The position numbers and the translations under genes are program-made. The notes beneath the pieces were generated by a model that did no database searches, was not told the origin of the DNA, and worked only from the letters and a program-made list of their open reading frames with translations. Below, piece by piece: positions 1 to 5,797 of a stretch of DNA of 6,043 bases (positions are counted from its first letter, which is position 1; each line of letters opens with the position of its first letter). The stretch covers positions 1-6,043 of the forward strand of contig JABMPG010000564.1 of the NCBI GenBank assembly GCA_013203855.1, given 5' to 3'. The stretch is from a bacterium (GTDB lineage: Bacteria; Sumerlaeota; Sumerlaeia; UBA8349).

Positions 1-1038
1 CAGCACGCAAAGGCGAACATCACCGGAGAAGACCAGCGCCTCAAACCATACCCGGTCTCCGGATTTCAGATCGAGGGTCGGGGGCGGATCGGCCATGCTC
101 ACCAAGTCCTCCTGTTTGGCCTCCCGGCCGTCGGCGGTCTCTTCAAGAGGGCCATAGCAGAAAGATCCGCTTGTCAATTCCGGCGCTTCGATGACGGCGG
201 GTGGGGTATCGGAGACAGTTCCGGGAATGGCTCTCTCCTGCCCACTGGTCAAAACCGCCAGCAGCAGAACCACGGGTCCCACCAGGAACGCCCCCGAATA
301 CAGGGCCAGTCGCTTGAGCCAGAGAGGCGCGCCGGCCGGGCGGGAAATACGGGGGGCCGCACCCGCCTTCGGGCCGACCACTTGGGGCTTTGACTCCTCT
401 GGAGGGGCGATGTACCCGATCTTCGTCGTCGCGGGTAGATGCTGTTCGAGGGGCATCACTTCGTCGAGCCAGTCGATCACATCGGACACGCTCGCCACGC
501 TGCGGATGCGTGAGATGGTGGAGGGCTCGAGATCGACTAGTTCGCCCGTTTCCTGAAGATGCTCGAAGTTGCGTCGGGGGATCAGGACGGGTGAGTCGGC
601 AGACTGGCCGGTCTCGACCGCCCGGAGTTTTTCGAGAATGCCGTCAACTTCGGCGACGCGGGAGTCGGCGGAGGCCTCCGGGATGACGCCCGTGGCCGCG
701 ACGGAGAGGTTATCGTAGCGTCGCCCGCTCGCTTGCTCGAGGACCGCGCTGAGAAACTTGACCAGAAAAGCCACGCCCGCACTGTCGCCGCTGAAGGGGG
801 TTCCAGCGGGCAGGTTCAGATCGAAACTGGCGAAGAAGCGCAGTTTGGACGGGTCGAACCCTCGTTTGGTGAGAAGAAAATAGCCGGTCTTGACCGCGCG
901 TTCGGCGGAAGTGCGGATGGCGGAATCCTCGGCGCCGACCACCGTGGCCCGCACCGGATCGCCGCCCGGGTCCGGCGCGCACAGTTCAAGCACGACTTCA
1001 CAGGCGGTTCGGTCGGCGAAGAGAGAGTAAACTTTCAT
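1..1038 (-). CDS. Membrane-anchored Lon-like (S16) Ser/Lys protease, ATPase-less, partial at left edge
   Basis: The minus-strand frame stays open from ATG at 1038 to the window edge, giving 346 residues without a stop; the C-terminus lies outside. Residues about 1-165 resemble the proteolytic domain of Lon (S5-like fold, family S16). The motif SGDSAGVAF carries the likely nucleophile Ser86, matching GPSAG of Lon. An ATG block at 115-117, followed by a GILEKL motif, places Lys137 where Lon has its catalytic lysine; the spacing is about 8 residues longer than in E. coli Lon. No Walker motifs or Lon N-domain are present. Residues about 197-240 form a Pro/Ala-rich linker. One hydrophobic helix (about 243-264), preceded by Lys-Arg, predicts a cytoplasmic protease domain and an external C-terminal part. 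The segment after about 320 (LKSGDRVWFEALV) could begin a beta-rich domain such as DUF4384, which is unproven. An in-frame stop at 1051-1053 limits upstream extension, and no good Shine-Dalgarno sequence is visible. The gene is divergent from secG. The fold call is fairly safe; activity and substrate are unknown. Confidence 0.72.
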   Translation of the reverse strand, partial: MKVYSLFADRTACEVVLELCAPDPGGDPVRATVVGAEDSAIRTSAERAVKTGYFLLTKRGFDPSKLRFFASFDLNLPAGTPFSGDSAGVAFLVKFLSAVLEQASGRRYDNLSVAATGVIPEASADSRVAEVDGILEKLRAVETGQSADSPVLIPRRNFEHLQETGELVDLEPSTISRIRSVASVSDVIDWLDEVMPLEQHLPATTKIGYIAPPEESKPQVVGPKAGAAPRISRPAGAPLWLKRLALYSGAFLVGPVVLLLAVLTSGQERAIPGTVSDTPPAVIEAPELTSGSFCYGPLEETADGREAKQEDLVSMADPPPTLDLKSGDRVWFEALVFSGDVRLCVL

Positions 1039-1276
1039 GGCGCAGTAGTTTCAATGGGACTGTTGCAGCGGGAAAGGCCCGTGAATCCGCCCTCGACCAG
1101 CCAGCCCGGCTCCCGCGCCCCCATTGTGGCACAGCCGCCCCCGCCCGCGCATCTCAAAATGAGCAGGCGGGAGATTGCGATTCGCCCCGTCCTCAAACTC
1201 CAGACGTCAAACTGTAACCGCGAGATCAGAACACTGGACTTCGCACTTTGGGTTTTTTGAACTTGGTTTATTCCAT

Positions 1277-1304
1277 TTGACTTGCCGGTCTCGGCGCGTA
1301 TAAT
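1277..1304 (+). promoter_or_regulatory. Sigma70-type promoter of secG
   Basis: TTGACT at 1277-1282 matches the -35 consensus at five of six bases. TATAAT at 1299-1304 matches the -10 consensus perfectly. The spacer is 16 bases. Transcription would start near 1311, giving a leader of about 60 bases before the secG ATG at 1371. It is the best promoter match in the window and lies at the expected place for a housekeeping gene. Confidence 0.72.
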
Positions 1305-1313
1305 GGCCGGTCT
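1284..1313 (+). repeat. Paired direct repeat GCCGGTCT around the secG -10 box
   Basis: The octamer GCCGGTCT occurs at 1284-1291, inside the promoter spacer, and again at 1306-1313, over the predicted transcription start. The period is 22 bases, about two helical turns. A related GCGGTCTG lies at 1335-1342. The arrangement would suit a repressor binding on one face of the helix, but chance is possible because the region is GC-rich. Confidence 0.35.
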
Positions 1314-1370
1314 GAATGCTTTGCCGTCCTGGCGGCGGTCTGATATTTTGCCACCCAAGAGACACTGAAC

Positions 1371-1859
1371 ATGCTCCCGTTTATCTTCTGGCTCGTTTTT
1401 TTCCTCTGGCTTCTTTCCAGCGCCGTTCTGGTGCTGGTAGTGCTGGTGCAATCTGGAAAGGGAGGCGGTCTGTCCGGCCTGGTCGGCGCTGGCAGCACTC
1501 TCGGCGATCACCTCGGGGCCACAGGCGCCGAGAAGACCCTGAACCGATGGACCACCGTTGCCGCCGTCGTCTTCCTCATTTTTACGATCTTCCTTGTCTT
1601 TACCGCCCCGAAGATTTCCCACCGCACCCTCGTCGAGGAAGTGGGCGGCACCCTCGCGGTTGAGCAGCCCGCGCCTGAAGAAGCCGCGCCGGTCCTGCCT
1701 GGAATGATGCCTGAGGCCACCCCGGCACCCGAAGGCATGGAGACCATGCCGCCCGAGGAAACCGTGGAAACTCCGACCGAGATTCCCGCGCCCAATCCCG
1801 CCCCTTTGGCGGCCCCCGAACCTGAGACGGAAGAAGTTCCCGCGGAAGATCAGCAGTGA
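1371..1859 (+). CDS. secG: Preprotein translocase subunit SecG with extended C-terminal tail
   Basis: This is the small subunit of the SecYEG channel in the cytoplasmic membrane; it assists SecA-driven export. The 162-residue product has two membrane segments (about 4-26 and 60-79). They flank the SecG signature loop: QSGKGGGLSG at 27-36, a Gly-rich stretch, then ATGAEKTLNRWT at 50-61. That order and the length of the loop are diagnostic. Most SecG proteins are roughly 75-110 residues long; here about 75 further residues (88-162) form a Pro-, Glu- and Ala-rich, presumably disordered acidic tail. By the E. coli topology this tail would face the periplasm. The start is supported by the hydrophobic N-terminus beginning at once after Met. 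The ribosome site is weak (AAGAGA at 1357-1362). A strong promoter lies about 60 bases upstream and a terminator follows the stop, so secG may be monocistronic. Confidence 0.95.
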   Translation: MLPFIFWLVFFLWLLSSAVLVLVVLVQSGKGGGLSGLVGAGSTLGDHLGATGAEKTLNRWTTVAAVVFLIFTIFLVFTAPKISHRTLVEEVGGTLAVEQPAPEEAAPVLPGMMPEATPAPEGMETMPPEETVETPTEIPAPNPAPLAAPEPETEEVPAEDQQ

Positions 1860-1883
1860 TTCCTCGGGAAATCACCCCGTCCT

Positions 1884-1898
1884 TTTCGGTAACCGAAA
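1884..1898. repeat. Palindrome TTTCGGT-A-ACCGAAA after secG
   Basis: Two perfect 7-base arms surround a single central base, 24 bases after the secG stop and just before the terminator hairpin. As RNA it could form a six-pair stem with a UAA loop; as DNA it could bind a dimeric regulator. No function can be assigned from sequence. Confidence 0.4.
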
Positions 1899-1909
1899 CA
1901 CCCCCCTGC

Positions 1910-1938
1910 CACCCCCAAATTCGTTTGGGGGTGTCTTT
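1910..1938 (+). terminator. Intrinsic terminator after secG
   Basis: CACCCCCAAA at 1910-1919 pairs perfectly with TTTGGGGGTG at 1924-1933 across a stable TTCG tetraloop, followed by TCTTT. The ten-pair stem is strong but the T-tract is short, so termination may be partial and allow read-through into the M16 genes. The right arm could also pair with ACACCCCC at 1898-1905, giving a competing, weaker hairpin. Confidence 0.7.
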
Positions 1939-1947
1939 GTCACAAAG
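1935..1947. repeat. Palindrome CTTTGT-C-ACAAAG before the first M16 gene
   Basis: Two perfect 6-base arms flank one central base, 24 bases before the ATG at 1972. The element overlaps the T-rich end of the terminator. It might be an operator or part of a leader structure for the peptidase genes; chance cannot be excluded. Confidence 0.35.
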
Positions 1948-1971
1948 TGGCCTTGCCGACAGGATAGACCC

Positions 1972-3240
1972 ATGACCCTCATCCCCGATATGCCCCGGAA
2001 CGAAATCCTTACCGAGAATCTTCCCGGTGGACTCACCGTCATCCTGGCCCCCCGGCCCGGCTCCGGCGTTGTCACCGTCGACACCTGGGTCGCCGTCGGA
2101 TCGGCCGATGAGCCGCCCCGGATCAGCGGCGTATCCCACTTTCTCGAGCACATGCTTTTCAAGGGCACCGAACGCTACGGAGTGGGCGAAATCGACCGCC
2201 TCATCGAAGGCGTCGGGGGCCTCATCAACGCCGGCACGTCTCACGATTTCACCCATTACCACGTCACCGTCGCCACCCCAAATTTCCCCACAGCTCTTCA
2301 CGTCATCTCCGAGATCGTGCAGAACGCCGCGATAGACAAAAATGAGCTGAACAGCGAACGCCAGGTCATCATTGAGGAATACTCCATCAAGCAGGACAAC
2401 CCACAGGGACTCCTCTTCGAGGAACTCTACGAGCGCGCCTTTCTCACCGGACCCTATCGCCTGCCCGTCCTCGGCGTGCCTGAAACCCTTCAGGCCACTG
2501 GCCGCGCGGAAATGCTCGACTACTATCAGCGCCATTACTGCCCGGAGCGCATGGCTCTCATGATTGTCGGAGACATCGAGCCCGGCCCCGCCCTTGAGGC
2601 GGCCCGCAAGGCCTTCGATGGCTTCGAGCGCCCCTACCGTCCCCTGGTCCCCTCCGTCCCAACCACCGCGTACGCTGTTTCCGGCGAGCATGTCATCGAG
2701 AAGGAAGTCAACGAAACGTACGGGGCGATCGCCCTCCCCGCTCCCCCCCTGACCGACCATGACGAAGCCTATGGGCTTGATGTCCTCCAGTTCGTCCTCG
2801 GGGGTGGCCATGCCTCACTCCTCTACCAGGAAGTGAAGGAGAAGCGCCGCCTGGCCAACTCGATCCATATGGGCTACAGCAGCTCCCGCTATCCCGATCT
2901 CTTCTACGTCTATTTCTCCTGTGACGAATCGAAGCGGGCCGAACTCGAGCAGGCGGTTTACGAGCAGTTCGACCGGGTCATCCAGTCTCCGCCCCCGCCC
3001 GAGGCCCTGCACCGGGCGCGCAAACTCCTCGCCAACTCCCACGCCTTCTCTCTCGAAACTACCCAAGGGCAATCTTCCTCCATCGGCTATTTCTACACCA
3101 TTACCGGCGATATCGAGTTCGAGAAGAACTACATCGAAGGTGTCAGCCGGGTCACGGCCGAGCAAGTCCAGGACCTAGCCCGCAAATGGCTGGCCACCAG
3201 AGACACCACCCGCATGATCATCCGGCCCAAGAGAGTTTAG
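1972..3240 (+). CDS. M16 family zinc metallopeptidase, catalytic subunit
   Basis: This 422-residue protein belongs to family M16B (mitochondrial processing peptidase beta / PqqL-like short form). The inverted zinc motif HFLEH lies at 56-60: His56 and His60 are zinc ligands and Glu59 is the catalytic base. Glu136, in the ERQVIIEEY stretch, sits 76 residues after His60, the usual distance for the third ligand. GGLINAGTS at 82-90 is also typical. The C-terminal half has the M16C fold, with YQEVKEKRRLANSI at 285-298. Here the Arg and Tyr that normally grip substrate are replaced: the expected SSRL reads ASLL (Leu283) and the expected LAYS reads LANS (Asn296). The subunit therefore probably needs a partner to supply them, and the next gene encodes one. 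There is no signal peptide, so a cytoplasmic location is likely. AGGA at 1961-1964 sits 7 bases before the ATG; an alternative Met lies at residue 7. Substrate unknown; bacterial members often degrade peptides. Confidence 0.93.
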   Translation: MTLIPDMPRNEILTENLPGGLTVILAPRPGSGVVTVDTWVAVGSADEPPRISGVSHFLEHMLFKGTERYGVGEIDRLIEGVGGLINAGTSHDFTHYHVTVATPNFPTALHVISEIVQNAAIDKNELNSERQVIIEEYSIKQDNPQGLLFEELYERAFLTGPYRLPVLGVPETLQATGRAEMLDYYQRHYCPERMALMIVGDIEPGPALEAARKAFDGFERPYRPLVPSVPTTAYAVSGEHVIEKEVNETYGAIALPAPPLTDHDEAYGLDVLQFVLGGGHASLLYQEVKEKRRLANSIHMGYSSSRYPDLFYVYFSCDESKRAELEQAVYEQFDRVIQSPPPPEALHRARKLLANSHAFSLETTQGQSSSIGYFYTITGDIEFEKNYIEGVSRVTAEQVQDLARKWLATRDTTRMIIRPKRV

Positions 3241-3253
3241 AGTTTGGAGTTCG
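3233..3253 (+). repeat. Three tandem heptamers across the M16 stop codon
   Basis: GAGTTTA (3233-3239), GAGTTTG (3240-3246) and GAGTTCG (3247-3253) follow one another without gaps. The first spans the last codons of the upstream gene and the repeat continues into the 41-base gap before the next one. Short heptamer arrays of this sort can be slippage-prone; three imperfect copies are a small sample. Confidence 0.5.
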
Positions 3254-3281
3254 CAGGAACGTTCGCATTTCGAGGCCATCC

Positions 3282-4523
3282 ATGAACATCAGCACACACA
3301 CCCTTTCCAACGGCTGCCGGGTCCTGATCCGGCCCACGCCTTACAAGCAGATCCTGTCCATCGTCGCGACGGTGGAGTGGGGAGGACGGGACGATCCGCC
3401 CGAACTGGCGGGACGCACGAACCTGATGAGCCGCCTGCTTACCCAGGGCACCGAAACCCGCTCGGCCTTCCAGATCGCCGAGGCCATGGAGTCCATCGGC
3501 GGCTCCATCGACGCCGAATGCGGCCATGACTGGATCAGCGTGGAGACCCAGACCGTCGAGGCCGACTGGCGGCAGGCCGTCGATCTCCTCAGCGACTGCC
3601 TCTTCCACTCCGTTTTCGAGCCCGCCGAATTTGAGAAGGAACGCGCCCTGGTCCAGTCCGAAATCCGCAGGCGGGATGACCACAAGTTCGCATTTGCCTA
3701 CCGGCATTTCCAGCGTCTCTTCTATCGCGGCCACCCCTATGCCATCACGACCGAAGGCGAAGAGGAAACCCTCGCCGCCCTCGAGCGCGACAGCCTCTTG
3801 GACCTTTACTCCCAGGCGATCCGGCCCGACCGCATGCTTCTCGTGGCGGTAGGGAACGTGCCGGAAAGCGAGTTTCTGGGAGAACTGGAGAAGTGCTTTC
3901 CCCAGCCTTCCTCCTCGCCCGCCCTCGCCCGAATCGCGCCCTCTCTGGAGCCGGGCGCCGGCCGGGGCGAGACCCAGGACATCCCCCGCAACTTCGAGCA
4001 GGGATTCGTGATTGTCGGATACCCCGGTCCGCTCATCGGCACGGACGAGGGCGCCGCTCTGCGGCTGGCATGCGCCGTTCTAGGCGAGGGCATGTCTTCA
4101 CGCCTCTTCAGCCGTCTGAGGGACCGCGACCACTTGGCCTACCAGGTCGGCGCGTCCCTTGCCCCGCGCCAGTTGGCCAGCCATCTCCTCCTCTTCATCG
4201 GAACGGGGCCCGACACCGTCGACCAGGCCTGCGAAGGCATGATCCGCGAGGCGCAAGGCATCGTGGCCGAGCCGCCCTCTCCTGAGGAACTCGACCGCGC
4301 CCTGCAGTATGTCCTCGGCAAGTTCCTGGTCGGGCGCCAAACCAACGGCTCCCTGGCGCATTTCATGAGCGCCTACGAACTTCTCGGCCTTGGGTGGGAG
4401 TGGGGCGAGATTTTCCCCGACCGCATTCGCGCCGTCAAGCCGTCGGACATTCAGGATGCCGCCCGCGCCTTCATCCAGAACCCGGCTATCGCAATCGTTC
4501 GGCCGACCCGGCCCGCGGAATAG
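3282..4523 (+). CDS. M16 family peptidase-like subunit lacking the zinc site
   Basis: This 413-residue protein has the M16 fold but no HxxEH. Aligning the conserved Gly-Thr (56-57 here) with the upstream protein puts Asn47, Ser50 and Arg51 where the catalytic protein has His, Glu and His, so zinc binding is lost. In contrast, the C-terminal Arg/Tyr pair is intact: GMSSRLF at 270-276 with Arg274, and HLAYQV at 284-289 with Tyr287. That is the pattern of the non-catalytic partner in heterodimeric M16B enzymes, where one subunit binds zinc and the other helps hold substrate. The gene lies 41 bases after the catalytic gene and is presumably co-transcribed. I chose ATG 3282 because GAGG at 3272-3275 precedes it and the family alignment (THTLSNGCRVLIRP) begins there. 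An in-frame ATG at 3186 would add 32 unconserved residues overlapping the upstream gene. There is no signal peptide. Confidence 0.92.
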   Translation: MNISTHTLSNGCRVLIRPTPYKQILSIVATVEWGGRDDPPELAGRTNLMSRLLTQGTETRSAFQIAEAMESIGGSIDAECGHDWISVETQTVEADWRQAVDLLSDCLFHSVFEPAEFEKERALVQSEIRRRDDHKFAFAYRHFQRLFYRGHPYAITTEGEEETLAALERDSLLDLYSQAIRPDRMLLVAVGNVPESEFLGELEKCFPQPSSSPALARIAPSLEPGAGRGETQDIPRNFEQGFVIVGYPGPLIGTDEGAALRLACAVLGEGMSSRLFSRLRDRDHLAYQVGASLAPRQLASHLLLFIGTGPDTVDQACEGMIREAQGIVAEPPSPEELDRALQYVLGKFLVGRQTNGSLAHFMSAYELLGLGWEWGEIFPDRIRAVKPSDIQDAARAFIQNPAIAIVRPTRPAE

Positions 4524-4551
4524 ATTGCCTCTGCGGCCGCAAGTCTGACAG

Positions 4552-4579
4552 TTGACGGCCAGCCTGCGATTCTCAAAAT
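4552..4579 (+). promoter_or_regulatory. Possible promoter for the sigma/zinc-finger operon
   Basis: TTGACG at 4552-4557 (five of six to consensus) and CAAAAT at 4574-4579 (four of six) are separated by 16 bases. Transcription would begin near 4586, after the ATG at 4578 and before the Shine-Dalgarno sequence at 4589. The -10 match is moderate, so read-through from the M16 genes remains possible. Confidence 0.42.
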
Positions 4580-4588
4580 GCCGCACCC

Positions 4589-4594
4589 GGAGAT
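4589..4594 (+). promoter_or_regulatory. Ribosome binding site deciding the sigma factor start
   Basis: GGAGAT lies 7 bases before the ATG at 4602. The in-frame ATG at 4578 has only TTCTCAAA before it and no Shine-Dalgarno match. This favours 4602 as the start codon. Confidence 0.55.
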
Positions 4595-4601
4595 CGAAAG
4601 A

Positions 4602-5276
4602 ATGGCCGGTGTCGCCGATAACCATGAAGAAAGCGCTCTCCCACTGAAACTGGAGCGCTATTACGGCTATGTCGTCGCCATGGCGCTCAAGCAGTACCGG
4701 GCCATGAGCGGCGAGCTCCGCAGCCGGATCGACTTGGCCGACCTCATCCAGGACGGCTATGTCGGACTGGTCGAGGCATCCCGACGCTTCGATTCGGCCA
4801 AGGGATTCACCTTTCTTACCTTCGCGCACTATCGCATCGTGGGGGAGATGACCCAATCCCGGCAGAAGGCCGCCCGACTGCCCGCCCGGATGGACGATCT
4901 GGCGTTCGGACCCGACCCCGACGGGCAGGAAGATCCGCAAGCAACCGGAGAGATTCCCGCTTCCGATCCCAATCCGGTCCAGGAACTCGCCCGCAAACGC
5001 CTCATCGAGGAGCTGAGGTCGGCCGTCGAATCCCTGAACACCGATGAGCAGGCCTTGGTTCGGGAACGATTCGTCCAGGAGCGCACCTTGCAGGAGATCG
5101 CCGACGAACTGGGGCTGGCCGTCGCCACTGTTTTCGCCCGGGTCCAGAAAGTACTGGAAAAGATCCGGCACCGCCTGATCGGCCGGGGCTACACTGTCGC
5201 GGACCTGCCCGACCATTCCCCGGGCAACTGGCTGGTCTCGCCCCGAGCCTCCGCTCGGGAAGGAATGTCTTCATGA
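4602..5276 (+). CDS. Sigma-70 family RNA polymerase sigma factor (regions 2 and 4)
   Basis: This 224-residue protein directs RNA polymerase to an alternative promoter set. Region 2 is clear: DLADLIQDGYVGLVEASRRF at 44-63, then the Phe- and Thr-rich stretch FTFLTFAHYRIVGEM (69-83) for -10 recognition and melting. This region looks like group 3 factors (FliA/SigB type) rather than typical ECF factors. Region 4 lies at about 139-190: the helix-turn-helix TLQEIADELGLAVATVFARV (162-181) should contact the -35 element. Between them, about 92-124 is an Asp/Pro/Gly-rich linker with no convincing region 3. The C-terminal 25 or so residues are an extra, unrecognised tail. Start choice: ATG 4602 has GGAG upstream and lies after a possible promoter; ATG 4578 would add eight residues. 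The last bases overlap the next gene (ATGA), indicating translational coupling with its probable anti-sigma factor. Target promoters are unknown. Confidence 0.92.
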   Translation: MAGVADNHEESALPLKLERYYGYVVAMALKQYRAMSGELRSRIDLADLIQDGYVGLVEASRRFDSAKGFTFLTFAHYRIVGEMTQSRQKAARLPARMDDLAFGPDPDGQEDPQATGEIPASDPNPVQELARKRLIEELRSAVESLNTDEQALVRERFVQERTLQEIADELGLAVATVFARVQKVLEKIRHRLIGRGYTVADLPDHSPGNWLVSPRASAREGMSS

Positions 5277-5797
5277 AAGAGCCGCTGAACCTTCTCGCCG
5301 CTCTCAAGGAGTCCCTCCGGGATTCGGCGGAAAACCCGGAGACCGGGCATCCCGGCGAGATCGCCCTCTACGAGTTTCTCCAGGGGCTGCTGTCTCCCGA
5401 CCGGGCACGGACGGTTCAGCGCCACGTCGACCAGTGCCCGAACTGCCGGACTCAGGTCGAAGATTTCCGGAAGGGTATCGAGACCGCCCGCGGCATTGAC
5501 GTCACTCCCCCCGCCAAACGGGCCGCCGCTCCCGGTGACGTCGTGCGAGTCCAGACCCGCGACGGCGCCTTCCAGTTGGTCTTTCGCCCCAGCCTTCAGG
5601 AACCCCAGCGCGGCGTCCTCATCGTCCGGACCGATCGCCGCGATCTCGAAGGCCAGCGCGTGATCGTTCGTGATTCTCTACGAAAAACCGTTCTCGAGGG
5701 TAAACTCGTCGCGGGCGAGGTCTCCCAGACCATTCCCAACGCCGCTTCCGTCCTCCTAAGCGAACTTCTCGTCATGGCCCTCAAAGACGCCGACTGA
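5273..5797 (+). CDS. Soluble zinc-finger protein, putative anti-sigma factor
   Basis: This 174-residue protein starts inside the sigma stop codon (ATGA) and has a good ribosome site (GGAAGGA, 5258-5264), so the two are translationally coupled. Residues 26-62 match the anti-sigma zinc-finger pattern (ZAS, zf-HC2 type): His26-Pro-Gly-Glu, then LYEFLQGLLSPDRA, then His51-x3-Cys55-x2-Cys58. In that family, the domain wraps around sigma and blocks polymerase binding; redox-sensing members release it when the cysteines are oxidised. Unlike most such proteins, no membrane helix follows. Instead, residues about 88-174 form an apparently beta-rich domain (alternating VVRVQ, FQLVF, GVLIVRT, QRVIVRD) that I do not recognise. 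A cytoplasmic signal is therefore more likely than an envelope signal. The anti-sigma role is inferred from the zinc motif and gene order; the C-terminal function is unknown. Confidence 0.82.
   Translation: MKEPLNLLAALKESLRDSAENPETGHPGEIALYEFLQGLLSPDRARTVQRHVDQCPNCRTQVEDFRKGIETARGIDVTPPAKRAAAPGDVVRVQTRDGAFQLVFRPSLQEPQRGVLIVRTDRRDLEGQRVIVRDSLRKTVLEGKLVAGEVSQTIPNAASVLLSELLVMALKDAD

Larger units (their letters stand above)
1039..1370. other. Divergent intergenic region, 332 bases
   Basis: This gap separates the minus-strand Lon-like gene from secG. Its left half (about 1060-1170) is C-rich on the plus strand and holds no convincing gene, tRNA or terminator. Frames crossing it have no recognisable protein content. 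The right third holds the secG promoter at 1277-1304 and repeated GCCGGTCT words. I could not find a convincing promoter for the minus-strand gene; TTGACG on the minus strand (complement of 1205-1210) lacks a matching -10 box at the right distance. Confidence 0.6.

Noticed and set aside
1140..1171. CCCGCC/GGCGGG inverted repeat in the divergent gap
   Set aside because: The arms enclose about 20 bases with only a poor inner stem and no T-tract on either strand, so a terminator is not supported.
733..1260. Long plus-strand open frame opposite the Lon-like gene
   Set aside because: It is antisense to the S16 domain, has no recognisable motif and runs into the non-coding gap; the minus-strand frame has clear family motifs.
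1316..1663. Plus-strand open frame starting in the secG leader
   Set aside because: It lies in another frame than SecG, begins with an arbitrary sequence and has no ribosome site; it overlaps a definite gene.
1937..1968. Possible promoter TTGTCA with GATAGA before the first M16 gene
   Set aside because: The spacing is 20 bases, the -10 match is only three of six, and the start would fall at or after the ATG.
1600..2811. 403-codon minus-strand open frame across secG and the first M16 gene
   Set aside because: It lies antisense to two well-supported genes and crosses the terminator; its length reflects GC-rich codon bias in the real genes.
4532..4541. TGCGGCCGCA palindrome between the second M16 gene and the sigma gene
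   Set aside because: It has no loop and no T-tract, so it is not a terminator; a 10-base palindrome in GC-rich DNA is weak evidence for an operator.
4098..5216. 372-codon minus-strand open frame
   Set aside because: It is antisense to the second M16 gene and the sigma factor and shows no family motif.
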